DNA of 27,871 nt from WJLY01 sp964399265 (GTDB lineage Bacteria > Joyebacterota > Joyebacteria > Joyebacterales > Joyebacteraceae). The stretch covers positions 1 to 27,871 of the forward strand of contig CAYNQF010000026.1 in the NCBI GenBank assembly GCA_964399265.1, in the 5' to 3' direction. Positions 7,705 through 16,106 of this stretch are shown here, one piece after another; position 1 is the stretch's first letter; the number at the start of each line of letters is the position of its first letter. The notes under the pieces were generated by a model. That model was not told the origin of the DNA and made no database searches. It was given only the letters and a program-made list of their open reading frames with translations. Both the position numbers and the translations under genes were made by a program.

Positions 7705-9792
7705 ATGAGACCTGGAGAGATAAGCAGCAGGAGGCGCCCGGGAGCTCGGCTCGTCGCAGTCGCGGCGGCCGCGTTGGTGGCGTTGCTGGCGCAGGCGGCG
7801 CCGGCTGCCGCGGACGAGCTGAGCGTGCTCGTCTCGCCCGGAACGGCACACATCGCTCCGGGAGAGGCGGTCGGATTCACGGCGGAGGTGCTGGACGCGG
7901 GTGGGGACGTGGTTGACGCGGAGGTCCTGTGGTCGGTCATTCCGCCCAGGGCGGGCTCGATGAGCGGTGGCACGTTCGTGGCCGGCGAGTCCGAGGGACG
8001 GGCGATCGTACGAGCCGTGGCCGTGCTGGGGCCGTCGTCCGGAACGGGACACGCGGTGGTCGAGGTCTCCTCGCAGCCCAACGCGCGGCTCTCGGTCACC
8101 GTCAGGCCGTCGGGTGTGACCGTGCCCGCGGGCGAGACGCGGAGGTTCACGGCGTCGGTGACCGATCCGGCCACCGGAGACGACGTCGATGCGCAGCTCA
8201 GATGGGTCGTCCTCCCGGAGGGCATGGGTGAGATCGACCAGGAGGGGCTCTTCACGGCGGGTCACTCCGAGATGTCCGGCCGCGTGGCCGTGCGCGCCAC
8301 GGCCCGTGCGCGTGAGGGCGTCGGCGACGCCGCGGTCGTGGTCGGCTCGCCTCCCGGACCCGACGTGAGAGTAAGCATCGCACCGCCCTACGCGCTCATG
8401 GGGCCGGGGGACGAGGCGAAGTTCGATGCCATCGTGGTGAGCGCGGACGGAAGCCCGGTCGACGCCGACGTCGCATGGTCGGTCATGCCCGCCAGACTGG
8501 GCGTCGTCGACGGCGACGGCGGATTCACCGCCGGACCCGACGAGGCGGTAGGCAAGCTCGTGGCCACGGTGGCCACGGTAGACGGACCCGCGCGCGGATT
8601 CGCCAATATCGAGATACGAGAGACGGGACCGACCGGCGTCCGCGTACGCTTGAGGCCGCGCGAGGCCGCTGTCTTCATGGGCGGTGACGTGCAGTTCGAG
8701 GCGGTCGTCGAGGGACCCGACGGAGAGTCGGTCGCCGTTCCGGTCGAATGGACCGTGCGGCCAGACTGGATCGGCTCCATCGACGGAACGGGGCTCTTCA
8801 CCGCTTCGGACGAGATGACGGAGCCTTCCGCCAACGGCGCCTGGATGGGCGCCGTGGTCGCCTCGATCGAGACGAGCGGCGGACCTGCCAGCGACGCCGC
8901 GCGCGTGATCGTGCGCGAGGGCGGTCCGGCCATGAGGCTCAGGATCTACCCGCACAGCCCGGTCGTTGCGCCGGGACAAGACATCCAGTTCGAGACAAAG
9001 GTGATCGGAGCCGAGGGACCCATTGACTGGACCACCGAGTGGGCCGTCTTCCCGGAGGACCTCGGCACGATCACCCCTGAGGGGCTCTTCACGGCCAACC
9101 CGACCTACGACAACCCGTCGTCGGACGAGTTCGGACCTCACCAGGGCGTCGTGGCGGCAAGAGCCATGTTCGGCGACGGCTCGTCGCTCAACGACCGGGC
9201 CAACGTCCACGTTCGCATACCGGGACAGCCGGTGCGTGTGATGGTCAAGCCTGCGATCGCCACCGTGCCGCCGGCGGGTTCCGTGGAGTTCGACGCGATA
9301 GTCCTGGGGCCCGACGGACAGCAGGTCGACCTGCCGGTGACGTGGAACGTCTCTCCCGAGCATGTCGGCCACATATCGCCAGACGGGACATTCACGGCGG
9401 CGAACCTCAACGTCGATGCGAATTCATGGCAGCGGCCGCGCGCCACCGTCGTGGCCGAGGCTCACGGTGGGAGCGGCAGCGTGTTCCGGGGAACGGCCGT
9501 GGTCATCGTCGACCTGCCGAACCCGGAGATCACGATACGCGTCTCGCCGAACTCGGTCACGGTAGCCCAGGGTGAGGATGTCCAGTTCACCGCCGAGGCG
9601 TTCACGGCTGAGGGAGTCCCGTTGGACCTTCCGCTCGAGTGGAAGGTGTCGGACCCGGTGGTGGGCACGGTCGATCAGGCCGGTCTCTTCACGGCTGCCC
9701 AGTCTCTGCCCCAGGGGCACTCGCGGCACACAACGGTGCTGGCGGGTGCGGAGTACAACGGGCGCGTCTACTGGGACTACGCCGCGATATGA
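7705..9792 (+). CDS. Secreted protein of seven tandem Ig-like (Big-type) repeats
   Basis: The protein has 695 residues. A signal peptide (LVAVAAAALVALLAQAAPAAA) is followed by seven repeats of about 90-100 residues that reach almost to the C-terminus. Each repeat opens with a segment like VRVSPxxxTVxxGExVxF, has a central W(S/T/K)V, and then a G-x-F-T-A turn (GLFTAGHSE, GGFTAGPDE, GLFTASDEM, GTFTAANLN). These are features of Big_2-like bacterial Ig domains seen in surface and adhesive proteins. There is no catalytic domain, anchor or FlgD-type sorting domain at the end. The ATG at 7705 has GGGGGAA six bases upstream; a GTG at 7684 is an alternative. It may be in the sigma/anti-sigma operon, across the hairpin at 7637-7675. 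Confidence 0.82.
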   Translation: MRPGEISSRRRPGARLVAVAAAALVALLAQAAPAAADELSVLVSPGTAHIAPGEAVGFTAEVLDAGGDVVDAEVLWSVIPPRAGSMSGGTFVAGESEGRAIVRAVAVLGPSSGTGHAVVEVSSQPNARLSVTVRPSGVTVPAGETRRFTASVTDPATGDDVDAQLRWVVLPEGMGEIDQEGLFTAGHSEMSGRVAVRATARAREGVGDAAVVVGSPPGPDVRVSIAPPYALMGPGDEAKFDAIVVSADGSPVDADVAWSVMPARLGVVDGDGGFTAGPDEAVGKLVATVATVDGPARGFANIEIRETGPTGVRVRLRPREAAVFMGGDVQFEAVVEGPDGESVAVPVEWTVRPDWIGSIDGTGLFTASDEMTEPSANGAWMGAVVASIETSGGPASDAARVIVREGGPAMRLRIYPHSPVVAPGQDIQFETKVIGAEGPIDWTTEWAVFPEDLGTITPEGLFTANPTYDNPSSDEFGPHQGVVAARAMFGDGSSLNDRANVHVRIPGQPVRVMVKPAIATVPPAGSVEFDAIVLGPDGQQVDLPVTWNVSPEHVGHISPDGTFTAANLNVDANSWQRPRATVVAEAHGGSGSVFRGTAVVIVDLPNPEITIRVSPNSVTVAQGEDVQFTAEAFTAEGVPLDLPLEWKVSDPVVGTVDQAGLFTAAQSLPQGHSRHTTVLAGAEYNGRVYWDYAAI

Positions 9793-9809
9793 GTGTCCGG
9801 AAGTTAGGA

Positions 9810-9840
9810 GCTGAGGCTCAGCCGCGGGCGTCGCCCACGG
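9810..9840. terminator. Two small hairpins between convergent genes
   Basis: GCTGA-GGC-TCAGC (9810-9822) is followed by CCG-c-GGGC-GTC-GCCC-a-CGG (9822-9840) in the 100 bases between the Ig-repeat gene and the end of the YeeE operon. Neither has a T-run. The place suits a bidirectional terminator, but the evidence is only structural. Confidence 0.3.
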
Positions 9841-9892
9841 CCGAGGTTTCGTGAGTCACGGGGAAGCGTCGCGCGCGGGGTCGACGTTCCGG

Positions 9893-10450
9893 TCAGCCTC
9901 CCGCACCACGAAGCGCCCACAACGCCAGCACGATGAGGAACGACACGGGCAGAACGACGGCCCAGTCGTTCGCCTTGAGAAGCCGCGGAAGCGTGACGTC
10001 GCCGAAGTCGCCGACGGACATCACGCCTCGTGATAGTCTGGGATACGCGGCCGCGAAGACGCCCGCACCCAGCACCAACCCGAGCACTCCGCCGAACAGC
10101 GCGTCCATAGAACCCTGCCCTGCCGCGCCGGCGGCGGTGCCGGGGCAGTAGCCCAGCACTGCGAAACCGACTCCGAAGATCAACCCTCCCAGTACTGAGG
10201 TGCCGAACGAACCCGGCTTCGGGTGCAGCTTCGCAAGTCCGAGAGCCTTGAGCGCGTACACGCCTATGGAGCCAACGACCACCGCAGAGAGAATGATGCG
10301 CACGACGGTGTAGTCCTCGAGCAACAGCTGTCCGATGATGACGTCGTATCTGGTCGCCCCGCCCTTCTGCAGAAGGAAGCCGAACGCCACTCCCGCAAGA
10401 AGGCCGAGCCAGAGCTGCAGTCTCTTCCTCTTGTGCAGACGCTCAAGCAT
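9893..10450 (-). CDS. YeeE/YedE-family sulfur transporter subunit, second half
   Basis: This 185-residue membrane protein has about five spans. The signature GVGFAVLGYCPGTAAGAAGQ, with its conserved Cys, is diagnostic of the C-terminal half of YeeE/YedE (TsuA-type) transporters, which move thiosulfate or related sulfur species through a path of cysteines. In this genome the family is split in two genes, as in PmpA/PmpB. The ATG at 10450 has GGAG upstream, and that site sits in the stop region of the preceding half (nine-base gap), so the two are coupled. It is the last gene of the sulfur operon led by the persulfide dioxygenase. The substrate is inferred from family and neighbour. Confidence 0.88.
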   Translation of the reverse strand: MLERLHKRKRLQLWLGLLAGVAFGFLLQKGGATRYDVIIGQLLLEDYTVVRIILSAVVVGSIGVYALKALGLAKLHPKPGSFGTSVLGGLIFGVGFAVLGYCPGTAAGAAGQGSMDALFGGVLGLVLGAGVFAAAYPRLSRGVMSVGDFGDVTLPRLLKANDWAVVLPVSFLIVLALWALRGAGG

Positions 10451-10459
10451 GGTCGTCTC

Positions 10460-10981
10460 CTATGAAGCGATGACGCGGTAGATGAACAACGCGGTGGCTA
10501 TGCCCCCGGCAAAGAAACAGAGTGCGGCCACCCAGCTGCTGACGGCCATCTGAAGCGTGCCGCTGATGCCGTGTCCGCTCGTGCAGCCACCGGCCCATCG
10601 GGCTCCGAACCCCATGATGGATCCGCCCAGAAGGGCCACTCCCCATCTCAGGAGCGGGTTGGGGCCAAACGTCTCGACCCACCGAACAGGAATCCACGTG
10701 AGGCGCAGCTCGCCGGAGAGCGCGGCCGACAGGAAGGCTCCTATGATCACTCCGATCACGAGCATCCACTCCCAGTCGACCTCGGGGACGAACTTGCGGT
10801 AGTACTCCTTCTCGTAGACACGCCTCCCCCGGAACACGCGCTCCAACATCCCGGCCGTCCGCGCGTATGCCGTCGAGCTTCCGAGCGGCTTGTCGGAGAG
10901 CAGAAACGTCAGCCACGACAGGACACCTATCGCCGCTCCCACCGCATAGGGTGACCATCTGGATGCGCTCAGTATGTTCAC
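10460..10981 (-). CDS. YeeE/YedE-family sulfur transporter subunit, first half
   Basis: This is a 173-residue membrane protein. The conserved stretch GFGARWAGGCTSGHGISG, carrying the family's Cys, marks the N-terminal half of YeeE/YedE transporters. An unusually long hydrophilic insert (about 35-75, RVFRGRRVYEKEYYRKFVPEVDWEW) separates the first span from the rest. The start is GTG at 10981 with GGAGG five bases upstream. It follows the dioxygenase-rhodanese gene by 67 bases and precedes the second half by nine. The two halves probably form one transporter importing thiosulfate or a related species, working with the adjacent enzyme. Confidence 0.87.
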   Translation of the reverse strand: MNILSASRWSPYAVGAAIGVLSWLTFLLSDKPLGSSTAYARTAGMLERVFRGRRVYEKEYYRKFVPEVDWEWMLVIGVIIGAFLSAALSGELRLTWIPVRWVETFGPNPLLRWGVALLGGSIMGFGARWAGGCTSGHGISGTLQMAVSSWVAALCFFAGGIATALFIYRVIAS

Positions 10982-11048
10982 GGTGCCTCCGTTCGTTCTG
11001 GGGCTCGAACTACGCCCGCTCGTTCGGGCAGCGGCCGACCTTCACCGG

Positions 11049-12527
11049 CTACCGCGTCCTCCCGGCAGCGTTCCGGCCGGGCGATCCGGACGAGGTAGAC
11101 CCCACCTCCTGTACCTCGACGAACCTGGGTCCGTGGGACATCGCACACGTGGTGCACGACTCCGCGAAGCCGGCGGCCGAGTATGCGATGTAGCCTCCGG
11201 CGGCGTTGTGCAGTGAGGTGAATCCCCTGCTCTCGAGAATGCTCACGGCGGTGCTCGCCCTGTGTCCGGAGCTGCACATGACGATCACCGGGCTCGTCGG
11301 TTCCAACTCGCGATAGCGCGTCCTGAGTTCCGGTGCGGGGATATTGACGGCACCATCGACGTGCGAGGCCTCGAACTCGGGCCGCGCTCGTACGTCAAGC
11401 AGTGTGATCGGATCATCACCCGTCGCGGCCGCATGTACTTCGGAGGCCGAGAGCACGGCCGCATGCGCCGTGGGGTATCCCGAACGAGCCCAGGAGAACA
11501 TGCCGTTCTCGAGGTAACCGGGAGTCCGATCCAACCCAACGCGGCGGAGCCAGACCACGGACTCGATCGCCTGCTCCCTGTCGTCGGCCACGATGGCGAC
11601 CCGATCCTTCTCCGGCACGAGCCATCCCGCGAACGTCGGCAAGCTGCCTGCGAACGGAATACTCACCGCATCCCGAATGTGCTGGCCACCGTAGGCGTCG
11701 TAGTCGCGAACGTCGAGTACCACGGTCCCTCGCCCGGCCGCGAGGTCACTGAACTTCGCGGGCCCCAACGCCTCAGGCATGGGGATCGAGGACACCAGCC
11801 CCGGTCCGCGCCTGTTGACGTCGCTCAGGCGCGCGAAATGGTCGGGCGCGGGAGGCATGCCGGTCGTCAACGAGGTGATGAACTTGTCCTCGCTTCTGAC
11901 TCGCAGGGCCTTGTTGAAGCGCTTCTCGTAGCCGATGGTGCTCGCACGCTTGGCCGCCATCGACCGGCCGCACAGCGATCCGGCGCCGTGTGCCGGAAGC
12001 ACCTCGCAGTAGTCCGGGAGCTTCAGGAGCTTCTCGTGCAGGCTGCGGTAGAGCCTGCCGGCCAGCTCGCGCGCCCGTCCAGGGAAGAGATCGGGCCGAC
12101 CGACGTCCCCCACGAACAGCGCATCTCCGGTGAAGACGGAACAAGGCTCATCGGAGCGCGACGTGTCCACCACGACGTAGCTCAAGTGCTCGGGGGTGTG
12201 ACCCGGTGTCTCGAGAACATCGAGCCTGATGTCCTCGATGGATACCGTATCACCGTCCTTCAAGGGAACGTGCTCGAAGGAGCACTTCGCGGACCGTGGC
12301 GCGTACACGTCGGCACCGGTCCTGTCACGCAGATCCATGTGTCCGGACACGAAGTCGGCGTGGAGGTGCGTCTCAAGAATGTGCGTGATGCGTACCCCGA
12401 GCGACCTGGCGGTTTCCAGGTAGACGTCGACGTTGCGTTCAGGATCTACGACGGCGCATGTCCCCTGGCCCGCAAGGATGTAGGAGCTGTGCGCGATCTT
12501 CTCGACGAAGAACTGCTTGAGCAGCAT
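11049..12527 (-). CDS. CstB-like persulfide dioxygenase with two rhodanese domains
   Basis: The protein has 492 residues. Residues 1-240 form a metallo-beta-lactamase fold of the ETHE1/CstB persulfide dioxygenase class: THLHADFVSGH (His54, His56, Asp58), TPGHTPEH (His110), FTGDALFVGDVGRPDL (Asp135) and LPAHGAGSLCG (His180). The iron of this family is held by two His and one Asp. Residues 255-355 are a rhodanese domain whose active loop reads IVADDREQ without Cys. Residues 360-455 are an active-looking rhodanese with Cys418 in VMCSSGHRAS. The order dioxygenase, dead rhodanese, live rhodanese equals that of staphylococcal CstB, which oxidises persulfides to thiosulfate. An extra tail carries a CTTC pair (Cys458, Cys461). 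The ATG at 12527 has AGGGGAAGG upstream. First gene of the operon. Confidence 0.9.
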   Translation of the reverse strand: MLLKQFFVEKIAHSSYILAGQGTCAVVDPERNVDVYLETARSLGVRITHILETHLHADFVSGHMDLRDRTGADVYAPRSAKCSFEHVPLKDGDTVSIEDIRLDVLETPGHTPEHLSYVVVDTSRSDEPCSVFTGDALFVGDVGRPDLFPGRARELAGRLYRSLHEKLLKLPDYCEVLPAHGAGSLCGRSMAAKRASTIGYEKRFNKALRVRSEDKFITSLTTGMPPAPDHFARLSDVNRRGPGLVSSIPMPEALGPAKFSDLAAGRGTVVLDVRDYDAYGGQHIRDAVSIPFAGSLPTFAGWLVPEKDRVAIVADDREQAIESVVWLRRVGLDRTPGYLENGMFSWARSGYPTAHAAVLSASEVHAAATGDDPITLLDVRARPEFEASHVDGAVNIPAPELRTRYRELEPTSPVIVMCSSGHRASTAVSILESRGFTSLHNAAGGYIAYSAAGFAESCTTCAMSHGPRFVEVQEVGSTSSGSPGRNAAGRTR

Positions 12528-12599
12528 GGCCTTCCCCTCGTCATGTCATCGGTCCGACGCCTCATTCAGGAGTCATTGCTCGTCCGGGGACCGTCGCCC

Positions 12600-12628
12600 A
12601 CTATAGTCGCGAAATGAACAAGTCTCAA
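12600..12628 (-). promoter_or_regulatory. sigma70-like promoter of the sulfur operon
   Basis: Minus strand: TTGAGA (12623-12628), 17 bases, TATAGT (12600-12605), each box five of six to consensus. The predicted start of transcription is near 12593, giving a leader of about 65 bases to the ATG at 12527. I see no clear operator beside it. Confidence 0.68.
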
Positions 12629-12704
12629 GGCCGGTGCGTCGCAGCGCGTCTTGCATCAACGCGCGAAAACGCCGATGATTGGTCAGGTCAGCAAGGAGGG
12701 CCAA

Positions 12705-13448
12705 ATGAGAACGATGGTGCTTGCGATGGTTCTCGCAGCGGGAGTGGTGTTCGTCGGCTCCCAGGCCGAGGCTCAGCTGCGGGTCGATCTGGAGTCCGGC
12801 ATGGTGTCGGCGGGCTACAACGATGTTCGCATCCCCGGCGACACCGGAACACTCTTCTCGCTGTCGGAGGACCTCTCGATAGACCCATCGGCGTACTTCC
12901 GCGCCCGGGTCGAGTACACGTTCGGCCGGCATCACACGGTGTCCGCCCTGTACGCCCCGCTCACGATAGAAGCGACCGGCGCGCTGCCAAGCGACGTCTC
13001 CTTTGCCGGGACCGACTTCCCGTCGGGCACCGATGCCGTGGGGACGTACACGTTCAACTCATACCGTCTGACGTACCGCTACGAGTTCGAGCCCAGGGGA
13101 CGTCTGCAGGCCGGACTCGGGTTCACCGCCAAGATACGCGACGCGGCCATCAAGGTGGAGGGAGGCGGCCATTCGGCCGAGAAGACGAACGTCGGCTTCG
13201 TGCCCCTTCTCAATTTCAAACTTCGCTGGCAGCTCGTGAACAGGGTCGCGTTGCTCCTGGAGGGAGACGCACTCGCCGCTCCTCAGGGTCGTGCAGAGGA
13301 CGTGCTCGCCGCCGTTCTGTACGACGTGAGCGACCGCGTCGAGCTGCACGCGGGTTACCGGATCGTCGAGGGTGGAGCCGACAATGACGAGGTTTACAAC
13401 TTCGCGCTCCTGAACTACGCTAGTCTAGGAATGTCGGTACGCTTCTAG
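12705..13448 (+). CDS. Small outer-membrane beta-barrel protein
   Basis: The protein has 247 residues, with a signal peptide ending GSQAEA before QLRVDLESG. The mature part consists of alternating amphipathic strands (for example FRARVEYTFG, YRLTYRYEFEP, RLQAGLGFTAKI) and ends in GMSVRF, with the terminal Phe of outer-membrane barrels. About 225 mature residues fits 8-10 strands. The segment GRAEDVLAAVLYDV followed by ELHAGYRIVEGGAD looks like a conserved family feature, but no function is known to me. The ATG at 12705 is preceded by AAGGAGGG at ideal spacing; an upstream in-frame ATG at 12651 is unlikely. It probably forms an operon with the phosphatase 41 bases downstream. Confidence 0.75.
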   Translation: MRTMVLAMVLAAGVVFVGSQAEAQLRVDLESGMVSAGYNDVRIPGDTGTLFSLSEDLSIDPSAYFRARVEYTFGRHHTVSALYAPLTIEATGALPSDVSFAGTDFPSGTDAVGTYTFNSYRLTYRYEFEPRGRLQAGLGFTAKIRDAAIKVEGGGHSAEKTNVGFVPLLNFKLRWQLVNRVALLLEGDALAAPQGRAEDVLAAVLYDVSDRVELHAGYRIVEGGADNDEVYNFALLNYASLGMSVRF

Positions 13449-13489
13449 ACGACCCAGCGGCGCCCGACGCAGGCATGGAGAAGAGCGGA

Positions 13490-14608
13490 ATGAGAGCTTC
13501 CAGAAGTGATGTTCGCCGCGTCCTGACGGTGGCCGCGCTCGCACTGATCGCGGTCGCGCTGTGGGGATGCGCGCACACGACCCCGTCCCCCACATCGAAT
13601 CCCAGGAACGTCATCCTCATGATCGGCGATGGAATGGGCGTCGCACAGGTCACCGCGGGCATGGTCGAGGGTGGCCCTCTCAACATGGAGAGGCTTCCCG
13701 TGGGCGGCTTCCTCACGACATACACGGCTAGCGACTTTCTGACCGACTCGGCGGCGAGCGGCACCGCTCTAGCGACCGGGCACAAGACGAACGATGGCGT
13801 CCTCGGCCTCGATCCGTCCGGGGAGACTCTGAAGACGGTGCTCGAGTACGCAGAAGACTCGGGGATGGCGACTGGGCTCGTCACGGCGTGCTCGATCACG
13901 CACGCGACTCCGGCCGCGTTCGTCGCCCACGTCCCCAGCCGCGACATGCACGCCGAGATCGCCTCCCAGATCTCCGACAGCGACGTCGATGTACTATTCG
14001 GCGGCGGGTGGTGCTACTTCACGCCGGACTCGGAGCCGGGAGGCGCCAGGAAGGACAGCACAGACCTGATCGAGCACATGAGGGAGCGCATGCCGGTCGC
14101 GCTCACTCCTGAGGAGTTCGATTCGCTGCCCGATGACGGCCCCGCCGCAGCTCTCCTCTATCGCGAGCATCCGCCGCGCGCCTCAGAGAGGGCGGTCCCC
14201 CTGTCCGAGCTGACCAGGAAGGCAATAGACATCCTGTCCCGCAACGAGCACGGCTTCTTCCTGATGGTCGAAGGCTCGCAGATCGACTGGGCGGGGCATG
14301 AGAACGACGAGGAGTGGTTGATCGAGGAGCTTCTCGACTTCGACGACGCCGTTGGAACGGCCATGGACTTCGCGGAGAAGGACGGAAACACGCTCGTCGT
14401 GGTCACCGCGGACCACGAGACGGGCGGCTACCAGCTCATCGACGCTTCGCGCGAGGACCACAAGGTCACGTGGTGGAAGTTCGGGAGCGACAACCACACC
14501 GCCACGATGGTGCCGCTCCTGGCGTACGGCCCGGGAAGTCGGGAACTCGGTGGGATAGGCGACAACACCGACCTCGGAAGGACCCTCATCGCGTACGTCC
14601 GGAGATAG
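13490..14608 (+). CDS. Alkaline phosphatase family lipoprotein
   Basis: The protein has 372 residues. A signal sequence ends in a lipobox-like ALWGC (Cys27), so the enzyme is probably lipid-anchored and periplasmic or on the surface. Alkaline phosphatase hallmarks are all present: Asp46 in MIGDGMG, the nucleophile Ser87 in LTDSAASGTALATG, ITHATPAAF, EGSQIDWAGHEND, TADHETGG (Asp328, His329) and the late metal-ligand His in SDNHTA. It hydrolyses phosphate monoesters with two zinc ions and usually magnesium. At 372 residues it is shorter than E. coli PhoA. The ATG at 13490 is preferred because GGAG precedes it by nine bases; an ATG at 13475 has no ribosome site. It lies downstream of a small barrel gene and convergent with the MATE gene. 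Confidence 0.9.
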   Translation: MRASRSDVRRVLTVAALALIAVALWGCAHTTPSPTSNPRNVILMIGDGMGVAQVTAGMVEGGPLNMERLPVGGFLTTYTASDFLTDSAASGTALATGHKTNDGVLGLDPSGETLKTVLEYAEDSGMATGLVTACSITHATPAAFVAHVPSRDMHAEIASQISDSDVDVLFGGGWCYFTPDSEPGGARKDSTDLIEHMRERMPVALTPEEFDSLPDDGPAAALLYREHPPRASERAVPLSELTRKAIDILSRNEHGFFLMVEGSQIDWAGHENDEEWLIEELLDFDDAVGTAMDFAEKDGNTLVVVTADHETGGYQLIDASREDHKVTWWKFGSDNHTATMVPLLAYGPGSRELGGIGDNTDLGRTLIAYVRR

Positions 14609-14656
14609 TCCACGGTGCGCCGGACGATTCCGGCCGGCGCCAATGATCCGATCGAG

Positions 14657-14683
14657 ACCGGGCGGCCGCTGACCGCCCGGTTT
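14657..14683. terminator. Strong hairpin terminator between convergent genes
   Basis: ACCGGGCGG (14657-14665) pairs perfectly with CCGCCCGGT (14673-14681) around a seven-base loop, followed by TT on the plus strand. It lies between the phosphatase and MATE stop codons and could serve both. Confidence 0.7.
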
Positions 14684-14687
14684 CGCG

Positions 14688-16106
14688 TCAGGCCTCCCGC
14701 AGCTCGACCATCTGCGCCTCTTTGCGGTCGAGACGACGGAACTCCCTCGCGAGCAGGATGAGGGTCACCGTCGCCGACAGAGAGTCGGCCGCGGGGAACG
14801 ACCAGAATATCCCCCACAGTCCCACCAGCCGCGACAGCAAGAAGACGAGAGGTATGAGGAAGAGCACCTGGCGCGAGAGCGTCAGGAAGAGCGCGTGCGC
14901 GGCGCGGCCGAACGCCTGGAACATCGCGGCGCCGAGCATCTGGAGCCCTATCACGGGGAACGCCGCCGCCACGATCCTCATCGCCGGCACCGCCATGCCC
15001 AGGAGCTCCGGGTCGTTCGTGAAGAGCCTCGCGAGGTAGTGCGGCAGCGTCATGATGATCGTGAACGATACGATGGAGAAGATCGTCGCGCGGACACCCG
15101 ATATGCGCATCGTGCGCTTCGCCATCTCGAACCGCTTGGCCCCGTAGTTGAAGCCCGCGACGGGCTGCAGGGCCTGAGCGAACCCGATGATGGGCATGAA
15201 CAGGAATTGCGTGAGCCTGTTGATCAGCCCAAAGGTCGCGATCGCGATGTTCCCGCCGTACTGCCCCAGGCTGTGGTTCAGGACCACCATGACGATGCTG
15301 CCGGCGGCCATCCTGCCGAACGATGCCGAACCGACCGCCAGTATCTCGCGCACGATCCCGAAGTCCGGTCGCATGTCACGGAGCCTCATGCCGATGCTGC
15401 TTTTACCGCTCGCGAAGTAGGAGATGATGAACGTGCTCGAGCAACCCTGCGCGATCACGGTAGCGAGCGCCGCCCCCTGCATGCCCATCTTCAGGCCGAA
15501 GATAAGGATGGGGTCCAGGATGATGTTGACGATGGCGCCGACCATCATCGTCACCATCGCAACGCGCGCGCGCCCCTCGGATCGGATGATGTTGTTGTGC
15601 GCCATCCCGTAGCACCGAAAGGCGGTGCCCCAGAGAATGATGGCGAGGTAGCTGCGCGCATACGGGAGGATGGCGTCGGTTGCGCCGAACACCTTCAAGA
15701 GCGCGTCGATGTACCCGAAGCCGGCCGCGGTTATGGCTCCGGCGGCCACCAGGATGAGTGTCAGAACGTTGCCGAACGTGCGGTGCGCCCGGGCGATGTC
15801 GCCGGACCCGAGCGCGCGGGAGATGATCGACGACCCGCCCATGCCGATGAGCTGACCGACCGACATGACGATGAGCTGGAGAGGGAAGACGATGGCGAGA
15901 CCTGCGAGACCGAGCGCGCCCACGCCCCTGCCGATGAAGATCGCATCGACGAGATTGTAGGTGGCCATCACGGCCATGCCCACGGTCGCGGGTATCGAAA
16001 GGCGCCACAACAGGGCGCCTATGTTCTCGTCGGCCAATATATGGTCGCGTGGCGGGCCGTCGACCTCGGAGGGTGCGTTCCCGCCGCGCTCGCTCGAATC
16101 ACTCAA
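14688..16106 (-). CDS. MATE-family efflux transporter
   Basis: The protein has 472 residues and 12 predicted spans in two repeated halves. Typical MATE features are LLWRLSIPATVGMAVMATYNLVDAIFIG near the start, GGSSIISRALGSGD, a repeated-half LGQYGGNIAIATFGLINR, and PIIGFAQALQPVAGFNYGA. It resembles MepA-type multidrug exporters driven by Na+ or H+. The start is TTG at 16106, whose bases overlap the TGA of the upstream MFS gene as TTGA. GGAG lies six bases upstream, so translation is probably coupled. No ATG or GTG offers a better start. The transported compound cannot be told. Confidence 0.9.
   Translation of the reverse strand: MSDSSERGGNAPSEVDGPPRDHILADENIGALLWRLSIPATVGMAVMATYNLVDAIFIGRGVGALGLAGLAIVFPLQLIVMSVGQLIGMGGSSIISRALGSGDIARAHRTFGNVLTLILVAAGAITAAGFGYIDALLKVFGATDAILPYARSYLAIILWGTAFRCYGMAHNNIIRSEGRARVAMVTMMVGAIVNIILDPILIFGLKMGMQGAALATVIAQGCSSTFIISYFASGKSSIGMRLRDMRPDFGIVREILAVGSASFGRMAAGSIVMVVLNHSLGQYGGNIAIATFGLINRLTQFLFMPIIGFAQALQPVAGFNYGAKRFEMAKRTMRISGVRATIFSIVSFTIIMTLPHYLARLFTNDPELLGMAVPAMRIVAAAFPVIGLQMLGAAMFQAFGRAAHALFLTLSRQVLFLIPLVFLLSRLVGLWGIFWSFPAADSLSATVTLILLAREFRRLDRKEAQMVELREA

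Noticed and set aside
7588..9372. 594-codon minus-strand frame opposite the Ig-repeat gene
   Set aside because: His/Arg/Gly-rich shadow of the repeat codons; no ribosome site or signal peptide.
12576..12607. Plus-strand promoter for the small barrel gene (TTGCTC and TATAGT)
   Set aside because: The boxes are 20 bases apart. The TATAGT is part of the palindrome ACTATAGT and fits the minus-strand sulfur promoter with ideal 17-base spacing.
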